DNA of 64,000 nucleotides from Zantedeschia hybrid cultivar. Taxonomy: Eukaryota; Streptophyta; Magnoliopsida; Alismatales; Araceae. Shown one piece after another: positions 47,830-56,643 of the stretch. The notes below the pieces were generated by a model. The model was not told the origin of the DNA and did not search any database. It was given only the letters and a program-made list of their open reading frames with translations. Both the position numbers and the translations under genes were made by a program. The stretch is from positions 26,519,229 to 26,583,228 of the forward strand of contig JARZZO010000013.1 in the NCBI GenBank assembly GCA_030544215.1, written 5' to 3'. Positions within the stretch are counted from its first letter, which is position 1; each line of letters starts with the position of its first letter.

Positions 47830-48560
47830 GTTAAAGAGTTGATCAGTATGGTACAAAGACCAGTGGAATCAGAAAATTTATAAACTCAAATTTCCTTATC
47901 AGTCTGGATAACTTAACTTCAAATACATTACTACACACACTGACACGTTTGATTCGTGAGTAACAAGAGATGCCAAGTCCTAAAGAATATCGAAGCTTGA
48001 CCGAAAGGATAAAGTACAAATCATTCATTTTTAAAGCAAAATTCTGTTTTACACTCGGCCCATGATGTCGGAACGAGGCTTAAAATAGACTACCAAGAAT
48101 ACCTGCCATCTTAGTAGGAGGCCGTCATAAAAAAAAGGGGGAGATCCGTCCCAAAGAAAAGAATAGAAAAACAAAAGCAAAAGGCAAAATACAAATGTCA
48201 AATCAAAAGGCCATTACACTACAAACATTACATTAAGGCCATGAAATGAAATGAATGGGAACGCAAGGTCGATAAATACCCCGGAAAAAAAATGACCGAA
48301 CCCCAACGGATATTAGGGTAGGAAAGGAACATCTTTTTAAGTCTCCGGAACCTTCTCATGGGCTTTCTAAACTTATTCTTCCTTTTTTTCTGAAGAGGTG
48401 TACTCTAAACTTAAGGAATGACTTAGATTGACTAAGGGTCAAATCATCAAATGGGATCACGAATGGAAACACAAATTCAAACACGATGGGTTTAAGTTAA
48501 GTTGTTAAAGAACAATTTGGGAATTAAGTTAATAAATGAATATGATCTTTTGATCTAAGT
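47830..48560 (+). other. Spacer after pol
   Basis: AT-rich; short poly-A/G tracts (for example 48127-48145). No ORF supported. Lies between the pol stop and the tandem repeat. Confidence 0.5.
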
Positions 48561-48575
48561 ACCATGCTGGTCTTT

Positions 48576-48740
48576 ATGTCAAAAACCAAAAAAAATACAT
48601 ATGTCAAAAACAAAAAAATACATATGTCAAAAAACCAAAAAAAATACATATGTCAAAAATCCGAAAAAAATACATATGTCAAAATTCAAAAAAAATATAT
48701 ATTTCAAAACCCAAACAAAAATGAATATTTCAAAACAACA
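48576..48740 (+). repeat. Tandem repeat, unit about 26-28 bp, about 6 copies
   Basis: Unit close to ATACATATGTCAAAAAC plus CAAAAAAA. Units start near 48580, 48607, 48634, 48661, 48687 and 48712, the last diverged. Frames through it encode YVKN-type repeats and are not genes. It lies about 450 bp beyond the 3' end of the first antisense PMD gene. Confidence 0.85.
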
Positions 48741-49191
48741 AAATATCTCAATTAGCATTTGCTTGTTGCACTCAGTATGTTTCATTCCTTTTATTTTCAG
48801 TAAGCATCTGTTTGCTTGTATGTTGCATTTTGCTTAAGTTTGATTATTCTCATTACCTTTGTTAATAAAGGCCATGCTCCTTGACCATTTATTGAAGGAA
48901 AAATTAATTGACCATTTATTTGGTCAGGCAAGGGGCTAAGTCTAAATAGATACTTAACCTGTTTGTTAAGTGATGTACATGACACGAGTACAGGAACACA
49001 AGATTGGAGCCCAAAAGTTTCATGTATATCATCAAAAGGTGTTTTTGTACATGAAAAGAAAAGAAGATACATAAGCCCTAAGGCTGGCTTTCCCCTCCGC
49101 CCTCATCCAGCCGGCTCTGGGTCTCGTCAGGTGCGTCCGGTGCTGGTCCTCGGCTGGGAGGTGGAGGTGGCCCCATCGTACTCGGCCCTGC

Positions 49192-51913
49192 CTAGCCGGA
49201 AGACACGGCAACACTGGCGATGAAAGCACTCGTCAAACCGCGCTCCTGCGCACGCTGTCGAGCACGCCTGTACCTCTCCTCCACACTCCGGCGCTCGTGC
49301 TCGGCAATCCCCAGCTGAACTCGGAGGGAGGCCATCTCTGAATCCATCTTCTGACGCTCCTGCCTCTCCCGCTCTCGCTCCTCGGTCACGACCTCCAGGC
49401 GAATCTGGAGGCGCGCAAGATCTCCAGTCGAGAGTCGGGCCACCTGCTCCTCCAGAGACCGGATCCGCGCAGCGTCAGCCTCGGCACGAGCCGCCGCCGC
49501 GCGAGAACGCTCCAGCTCCGCTTCAGCCCTCTGAAGGGCTTCCTGAAGCTCAACAACCTGAAAGGAAGTCATTGTTAGTTCAAGACAATTAAGTAATCAA
49601 CATTGAATCCGAAAAGTCAAAGAACTTACCCGAGCAGCGCGATCCTCCTCTGCAAGAGAAGCTCGATGGATGGCAGAGGCGAGCTGACCTTGAAGATCAG
49701 CCAGGGCAGCGTCATGGGTGGAGGAAGAGGATGATGACGCTCCGTAGGTAGGGGGGGCCGCCTTGGTGTAGACGGCTCGCTGCACCGGAAGACAACTGTC
49801 AGTGATTAATCGCCAAAATAATTAATTAATTAAAACATGCACTCATATTCATGCATACATACCAGATCGAACAATTCCTTCTGGACTTGTTCTAGCTGGG
49901 CCTCCGCATCATGTAGGCGGGCCCGGAGGTCGATGATGACCGCGTTACGTGCATCCTGCATATCACACATACATGCATTCATTCACAAATATAAATCAAG
50001 GTAATAATAAAATTAAAGATGCATAAATGTAAACTTACATCGAGTGGTCGGAGGAGCCGAAGTTGATCGGCGTAGTGGGCCCGGTACTGCTGGAGGTAGC
50101 CCTCGCTACTCTCCGCACGGGACTCCACCCGTACGCCTCGGCGGTGCCAGTCATCGTACTGCTCTGGGAACTTGGCACGCCAATCTGTGAGGGCTTGCTT
50201 GCCCCTCATGCTCCTCCCGACGTCCTCCGGGACCTCCTCGTCGATCCATTCTTGATGGAGGCCCAGGGTCCTCATCACGAGCCGGAGGCGGAGGGGCTCG
50301 ATCTCGTTCATGCAGTGCAGCCACATCTGCCTACCGAACCTCCTCCTGCCAGCCGTTACCCACGGCTGACCCTCCTCGCCCATACCAAGGTACGGGCGCC
50401 AGATTACCTGCACATAGATTAGATGCATTCATAAATAATTTGCATTTGATGAATAAAAGATCGCATTTAATTAAACAAGTTAAAGACTCATCAATAACTC
50501 GGGGTAATCCAGGAACTGACGGCGGAGGGCCGTCAGTTGGTGGTGCTGAGGAGCCGTGTCCACGATCGGCTGCCAACGGCAGGCCAACGGGACGGCGCTG
50601 GGCCTCACGATCTGCGCTCTGCCGAGCGGGAAGTAATGGTAGCTCCACACCTGCATTCATGAACATATAAGTTAGGAAAAAGCATCATATCATATTTCAT
50701 ACCATAAACAAATAATAAATAACTTGATACCTGAAGAAATGGCGAGAAGCCGCTAACAGTAGTCTCACGGTCCGGCGTGACCGCAAACAAATCAGCGAAG
50801 AGGTGGGCCAGAAGGGCCGCACCCCAGGCGTACTCCCCTAAGCTATCTAAGTCATCTAATAAGTAAAGGAATCTACAGTGAATGTGGTCGCCCTTCGTAC
50901 CGAAGAGCAACCGACCGAAGAAGAAAACTAGAAAGACTCTAAGCTGTCTATCTACCTCCTCCCCCTGACTAGGGTCACTACAGTATACAAGGGAGGATGA
51001 CTATGCTAGCCTATCCCTAAACTCCTCCCGGGTCTCGTCAGACCGACGCCGGGGCTCATCTAGACCTAGGGCAGCCTCTACCTCCACCCTAGGGACCATC
51101 CTGGACTCTCTGCCTAGGCTGGACACCTCTATCCCTAATAGAGCCTCTGCTAATCCCTGATAGTTGGGGTAAGTCACCCCACTCACAGGTCGGCCCTCTA
51201 CCCTGAGGCCAGTGATCCTGGCCACATCCTCTAGGGTGGGGACCATATGCCCCCACGGCATTAGGAAAGCACTACTTTCCGCATGCTACCTCTCCCGTAG
51301 CACCTGCAGGAGGACCAAATCGAGCCAAAATGGCTCGATGTCTAGTACCTCGCCGAATCCCATCCGGCGCAAGCGCGCCTTCTGGAAATCCGGGAGACCC
51401 CTATAGGCACCTATCACTAGGTCCTATGAGATTCTGGCCCTCATCACTCCCTGCAAATAAAAACATAAAAAAATAGGGGTCAATAATGAATAAAAACAGG
51501 AAAATCACTTCTGTTTTGAAAGGCGTCAGCACATACAGACGTCCACATGCCCTGACGCAATTCAAAATTATTTTCTACCTAATTAAAAATTCGGAATTTA
51601 CCTTGAAAGACGTCATCCCAAGGCGACGCCTTTTGAATGGCGTCACCTGGTCTGGACGCCTTTCAAGTCCAGATTCCGGGTTCTTGAAGAACCCCGTTTT
51701 TCCCTCTCTTTTCTTCATCCATTCAAACCATAAGGATCTTACCGTGTGGAGGTCGCCCTCCTCTTCTTCTTCCACCGCCATGGGTGCCGGTGGAGGGAGT
51801 TCCTCCTCCAAAAATGCCGCGGCTTCGGCTAATGCCGCCGGAACTTCCTCCTCTTGCCTCCGCCGCCTCTTGGCTAAGGTCTTCATCTTCCTAGAGCCCT
51901 CGCCGCACTCCAT
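49192..51913 (-). pseudogene. Antisense plant mobile domain (PMD) gene A with coiled-coil tail, 7 exons
   Basis: Exons (minus strand): 51913-51743, 51450-50731, 50650-50498, 50407-50039, 49955-49863, 49779-49630, 49557-49192. Every exon is a multiple of three, all introns phase 0; about 673 codons. Exon 1 encodes a basic/acidic start (MECGEGSRKMKTLAKRRRRQ). Exons 2-4 carry the aminotransferase-like PMD: LRRMGFGEVLDIEPFWLDLV, MVPTLEDVARITGLRVEGRP, FLYLLDDLDSLGEYAWGAAL, WSYHYFPLGRAQI, VIWRPYLG. Exons 5-7 form a long R/E/A coiled coil. PMD proteins act in silencing and genome stability in Arabidopsis (MAIN, MAIL1). Exon 2 has three amber codons (one replacing the W of RERW) and the exon 3 donor reads TT instead of GT. 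Coding exons are GC-rich, unlike the element. Confidence 0.82.
51514..51666 (+). repeat. GCGTC-hairpins in intron 1 of PMD gene A (3 copies)
   Basis: 51514-51567 has arms TTTTGAAAGGCGTCAG and TGACGCAATTCAAAA with an extra GACGTC in the loop. 51602-51637 and 51631-51666 share a TTTTGAA boundary (TTGAAAGACGTC with GACGCCTTTTGAA, then TTTTGAATGGCGTC with GACGCCTTTCAAG). All lie inside the first intron of the antisense gene. Confidence 0.8.
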
Positions 51914-52040
51914 GGTCAAACAAAGGGAGTTTTAGAGAGAGAGATGGTCGGAGAGGTCGCCGGAGAGGTAAAGGAGAGATAAGATTTTTGTGAAAAGTGA
52001 GGAAGGAAAGGGGGCCTTCGTGGGTCTGTAAACGAAAAGG

Positions 52041-52389
52041 TAAAAGGCGTCGACTCAGACAGACGCGTTTTAGGGCGCATAAGTTGAGGCGGTAAGGACA
52101 GCTGTTTGAAAATTCATTGAAAGACGTCCACACATGCTGATGCATTTCAGATTACCGCCAGTTCTGGTCAGAGCCGTACAGAGAAAAATGATGAAAGGCG
52201 TCTTAGTATGTTGACGCGTATTAGTGGATTAATCACGGAATTAATGGCAGAATCCTGGAAAAAGTAGGAGAGAGAGTTGAAAGGCGTCAATGGTTGTAGA
52301 CGCAATTTAACCTTTAAATCAGGTTTTTGAGGATTAAATTGAAAAAGGAATTATTGTTGAAATGCGTCTTTCTGAGTGGACGCGTTTTG
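52041..52389 (+). repeat. GCGTC-hairpin cluster between the two PMD genes (5 copies)
   Basis: Units at 52041-52073, 52117-52150, 52191-52224, 52277-52309 and 52357-52389, spaced about 75-85 bp, just upstream of the antisense PMD gene A start (51913). Arms are TAAAAGGCGTC, TTGAAAGACGTC, ATGAAAGGCGTC, TTGAAAGGCGTC and TTGAAATGCGTC on the left. On the right they are GACGCGTTTTAG, GATGCATTTCAG, GACGCGTATTAG, GACGCAATTTA and GACGCGTTTTG. Spacers are unrelated to each other. Confidence 0.88.
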
Positions 52390-52555
52390 TATTTTTCAGA
52401 ACCCGAACTGTTGAATTTTCAGGAAAAATCCAATTTTTACTAGAGGAAAAATCATGGGCACATCACAGAAAGTTAAGAAAAGTTTCAAGGCATGAAAAAT
52501 CGCTTTTTATTTAATCCTTTATTACATCATAAAAAAAGAAAGAGAAAGAGGACAT

Positions 52556-53947
52556 TTAAGGAAGAATTTCATGAAGACCTTTAAGATATGGAGATTTCAA
52601 TCCTCTATCTCTAGCTTTAGAGGATTTTACACGGTAACTAAAGCCAAGGTTCCACAAAGTAGTGATGATTTGTATGGCTTCATAATCTTCGTCGGATTCC
52701 AAGTCACGTTTCTTGATTGGGAGTGTGGGAGAGAACTTAGGGAATTCACGACGGCCCAAGCTAAGTTGAGTAAGGTACCGATGTGGATTGTATAATACGA
52801 ACTCGGTGGCTCCAATCAACTTAAGATCTGCTCCTGCTGCACGGCGCACCAAACAGGCTTTCCAACAAGTGCGAGCGGAGACGAGTCGAATATGTCGGAT
52901 GTCATGAGTTTTAAATACTCTCTCCAGTCGGCCTGGATCTTGAGTTTTGGAACCTTGTTAACCATGTGCTCATTGAATTTTACAATGTTAGCAATGCAAT
53001 GAATTGGACTATTCCAGAAGATCTGAGATGGATTCAGAGGCCTTTTCTTACTGTACTCGAATTTAAAGTGAAGTTCAACCCATAAGGCAAAGAGTAACAT
53101 GCACCCATAAGGAGGACGGCCCACAGATGCTGCAGAAAGCCCGCTATAAAGATATGCCAAGAGTGCAGTGCTAATGGATTTACCTTCGAAGATTGCGCAG
53201 ATGGCACTAACCTGATCATCTTCTAAGATGTTATCTTGCGCAGGGAAGAACAAGGCACCGGCAAGGCATGTAATGAAAGCTTTCGTCACATCCTCCGCTT
53301 CATCCTCCCTTAGATCATTAATTTCATATAGAGTCCACTCGGCTAGCTTTACAAGATTGATTCCCTTTTTGGTGAGGCATCTTTTAGCTTCTAAAGGATC
53401 CTTCATGATCGATGTCAACAATTGTTGACCGGTGATTCTCTGTCTTGTCAAAGCTATCTTATCTTTATTATCTTTGGTCTTTGGGAGACTTAGAAGAAGC
53501 TCCGCCTCCTCCAAAAGGATCGTGCACTCGAAGTCTTGGAAGAAGAACGTATGAGTTTGGGGATGCCACCACTCGATCAAGGCACCCATAGCCGTCCAAT
53601 CTACGTTCGCGCTTTTGTAATTCTTGGCAAGCACTACAAGACCTTGAAGATTCCACTTGGATATGAACACTTTCATGGAAAGCTTAACACTTTTTGCAAG
53701 TTTACGAATCCAAGGGAGAGAGGTAAACTTCCTTGGGCCAGGAAACAAGGGATAATTCTGAAAACGAAAGGAGAGTAGTTTGAAGAACATGACAAAGAAC
53801 ATGATGAAGAACATGAAGAATATGAACAAGGATTAAAGGGAAGTTGATTGAACTTACTTGAAGATTAGGATCTCTTCCATTGAGGTGATTTTCCACGTCG
53901 GAAAACTTCTCTAGAGACATCTTCATCCTCTTGTTTGAAGAATCCAT
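52556..53947 (-). pseudogene. Antisense plant mobile domain (PMD) gene B
   Basis: Exon 1 53947-53858 (30 codons, MDSSNKRMKMSLEKFSDVEN, donor GTAAGT); exon 2 from 53757 after acceptor TTTTCAG, both phase 0. Exon 2 carries a PMD: GALIEWWHPQTHTFFFQDFE, CTILLEEAELLLSLP, then AFITCLAGALFFPA and LAYLYSGLSAASVGRPPYGC. Near 52822 the frame shifts: VWCAVQQEQI runs into a stop while the next frame continues LKLIGATEFVLYNPHRYLTQ down to 52556. This gives about 430 codons in all if unbroken. AT-rich codons, no coiled-coil tail: a PMD of a different subtype from gene A. Most likely a nuclear protein by family; function in the element is unknown. Confidence 0.8.
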
Positions 53948-54192
53948 CCCCTTTTTCGGAATTCTTCCTTTTTGAAGTTTGGAAACCTTGGAAACTTTGG
54001 AAAACCTTGAAACTTTGGAAGAAAACTCAACCTAGGATCTTTGGATTATGGTAGGATTGCTTGGGAACAACCTAAGGGTGTTTATATAGAAGGAATTGCG
54101 ATCTTAGGAAGACTTTTCCGGATTGGAAAAGGGATGTGCATTGGTAGAGTTGGAATCCGAATAGAGAACAGCCAGAAACCTGTTTCTGTGAG

Positions 54193-54260
54193 TAAAAGGC
54201 GTCGAGGAGAACTGACGCGTTTCAATGTTAAATGGCGTCTTCGCGACACGACGCGTTTCA
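54193..54260 (+). repeat. GCGTC-hairpin pair upstream of PMD gene B
   Basis: 54193-54224 (TAAAAGGCGTC / GACGCGTTTCA) and 54227-54260 (TTAAATGGCGTC / GACGCGTTTCAT), about 250-310 bp upstream of the antisense start at 53947. This is the same relative position as the cluster upstream of PMD gene A. Confidence 0.85.
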
Positions 54261-55307
54261 TCCTTTCTATGATTTACTTGAAGTTTTGTGGTTTTTGATG
54301 TTTAAGTTGAATATTTTGTTTGGAATTATTAATAATTTTGATTGCAGGAAATTCAAAGAGAATTCAAATAAAGCTGAGAATATCAAGAAGATCCCACTAT
54401 AGGAGTCAAGAAGTCCCGACCGTGACTAAAAAGACGGTTATTTCTACCCTTGTATTCCTTTCATGTAATTATTTTGCATTCGCATTATTATATATTAAGT
54501 ATTTACTAGAGTATATCAAGGACCTTGTGGTTTTGATGAAACTGGAATTTGAGTTCCCCTACAACAAAAATAGTGATAATTCCAGAGGATTCTTAATCGC
54601 ACGGATAGGCCGTTGGATTGTTAATTAGTGAGGACGATGGTTCTACTTTTGTGAAACGGTGCGTGGATAAACGAGCTTCGGCTTAGCACTGAATTACAAG
54701 AATTGGTATCTTGACTCATTAATGACAATTTAACAATATTATCCTTGATTAATTTGTATTTTATTTGACTTTATATTTTTCTTTTAGCCCAGCATACATC
54801 ATGTAGGATTTTGAAATCATTGTGATAAGAATTAATTATTGATTAAGTTTCAGACCATTAAATCGACCAATTTCAACATGATATGAAATATTCTATTCTG
54901 AATTGAGTATCTTGATTATCTTTGAGGTTCGCTTGAAGATATCCTTAGAATTCTATAATTTCTTGGATTCTTTATCCAATATTTCTTGTTTTCTTTTAAA
55001 GATCCATTATGGCTGTAGCACGTCCACATTGGCTGGAAAACGCTCCCCATGATGAAACCTACAGTGTCTATGACCTGGGGTACTTCCCACTCCGAGGAGG
55101 TTGATCGACCTTATTTTATTTCCTTGTCTACCTCATCCAGACAGAATTAATTCAATTGATTTCATTGAGCTATCTTCATTGATGATTTTGAGAAAAACTC
55201 CAATCATGTGATGTTAAGAGCGTGTCTCATCACACCTTGGCATCACCTTTTCAGTACATTCCATTCTATTTCACTCCCTTGCAAAGACGATGCCAAGGTG
55301 AGGCAGC
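54261..55307 (+). other. 3' untranslated part of the Tat-like element
   Basis: AT-rich; short plus-strand frames (for example 54320-54628) have no recognisable domain. Immediately before the 3' LTR the sequence CCAAGGTGAGGCAGC (55293-55307) is the best polypurine-tract candidate, though imperfect. Confidence 0.5.
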
Positions 55308-56638
55308 TGTAGACACGCTAATTTTGATATCATTTCGAGTAAATTTCATATCATATAATAATGCCTCAGAATGGTCTGATATTTAATCATTGATTAATTT
55401 TTATTGATCTTTTTAAGTGTCGGGTTTAACAGACATGTTTAAGTTAATTAATTGAATTGATTTTAATTCAAATTTCAGTTAAAATATGAAGAATTCTAAA
55501 AGACGTCGACTTGTCTGGACGCTATTTAGACTTTATTCTTATTTTTAATATTTAAATTTAAATTTTAATTAATTAATTAATTAGCTAAAAGGCGTCTGTG
55601 AATCTTGACGCGTTTTAAGTTTCCTAAACTATTTTAACTTCTCTTCCGGATGTTTATCCTTATCTTAATTAGTGTAAAAGACGTCTTCACAGGTAGACGC
55701 GTTTTAGCTAATAAAGATAAAGATAAGTTTTCCCGGATATTTATCCTTATCTTAATCTGAAAAGGCGTCAGCAAATGTAGACGCGTTTTAGATAATTACA
55801 GATAAAGATGAATTAATCTGTATTTATCTGTCGGTTAAGATAGATAAATCCGAAGTTTTTCTATGTAAATCCGCGAACGCAGAAGAGGTCTATAAATACC
55901 TTACATCTTGAAGAGTTAAAAAGAGTTAAGCGTAATCTTGAGTTGATTATCATTGAGCAATAGCGAGTTGAAGATCGAAGCAACAACGTCGGAACGCCGA
56001 AGCGTTGCCATTTCCAGAAGTCGGCGTCCTTTCAAGATTCTTCATCTATTCAAGAATTCAACCATTGGGCATAAGTCTTCATTTCTGCATTTATTTTCAT
56101 TTAGTTCTACATTCTTCATCATTCACTCCATGCAACACACACAACACATTCATTCTTTTCAAAACCTATTTGATTAAGGGGTTTCAGAAGCCACTCAACA
56201 AATAAGTTTGCTGTTTAATTGCATGTTTAACATCGTGATTAGCATAGATACTATTCTTGCTTAAAGTTCTCATCATTGTTTATTCATCTCTTTTTCTTTC
56301 TATTTTTACTGCACTCAACAACAAGAGAATCAAAAGGAGTAAATCAAGTACAAAGTCACAAGAATCTCTGGACGATCCTCAACCTCAACTTCAAATTCAA
56401 CAGCAAGAACAAAGAACAAAGAAAGGGCTCTCTTTCTTCAGCCGGCTGAAGGTGGGGAATCAAGGACTCAATATCTTCCGCGTTTAAACAGGTAGGCGAT
56501 CATACTTCTTTTGGAACTTTTAAGTCAAAAGTTTCTGGCGATCACTTCACGTAGTTGCTGTTTTTAATAAGTTTATTTTGCACCTAAACAACATAGATTT
56601 TTTTCATGTTAATCACACTATCATTTTAAGCACCTACA
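55308..56638 (+). repeat. 3' LTR of the Tat-like element
   Basis: 1331 bp, TGTAGACACG to CACCTACA, colinear with the 5' LTR without net indel. By eye about 31 mismatches, mostly transitions. Hairpin copies lie at 55496-55529, 55585-55618, 55674-55707 and 55757-55791; TATA box at 55891-55898. Confidence 0.93.
55496..55791 (+). repeat. GCGTC-hairpin cluster in 3' LTR U3 (4 copies)
   Basis: Counterparts of the four 5' LTR hairpins at +18242. The arms are unchanged between the two LTRs, while several LTR mismatches fall between the hairpins. Confidence 0.85.
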
Positions 56639-56643
56639 TCTAC
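56639..56643 (+). repeat. Right target-site duplication TCTAC of the Tat-like element
   Basis: Directly follows LTR end CACCTACA and matches 37061-37065. The L1 sense continues at CATAGG after it. Confidence 0.92.

Larger units (their letters stand above)
37066..56638 (+). mobile_element. Tat/Ogre-like Ty3/gypsy retrotransposon, 19.6 kb, with two antisense PMD genes
   Basis: Two 1331-bp LTRs (TGTAG...CTACA) flanked by TCTAC duplications bound the element. Sense order: leader, gag (39431-42184), protease with G-patch (42114-43268), unrecognised ORF (43105-44046), RT, RNase H, second RNase H, integrase (44304-47829). A 7.5-kb 3' region holds two antisense spliced PMD pseudogenes. Dual RNase H, great length and extra antisense ORFs before the 3' LTR are known marks of the Tat branch. 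By eye the LTRs differ at about 31 of 1331 positions (about 97.7% identity), a fairly recent insertion. It sits in an L1. It is now defective: gag amber codon, DTRA protease, broken integrase. Confidence 0.93.

Noticed and set aside
48564..48837. Two plus-strand frames of 63-78 codons
   Set aside because: They only translate the 26-28-bp tandem repeat.
49032..51406. Plus-strand frames opposite PMD gene A
   Set aside because: GC-rich shadows of the spliced minus-strand exons.
54320..54628. 102-codon plus-strand frame with hydrophobic middle
   Set aside because: No start context or domain, inside the element's 3' untranslated region. Kept only as a remark.
37254..55791. CRISPR-like array reading of the repeated GCGTC units
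   Set aside because: This is a plant retroelement; units are hairpins scattered over 18 kb without a constant repeat-spacer pattern or cas genes.
37066..56638. Endogenous pararetrovirus or env-bearing retrovirus
   Set aside because: LTRs, integrase, dual RNase H and the absence of a movement or coat protein point to a Ty3/gypsy retrotransposon. The extra genes are antisense PMDs, not an envelope.
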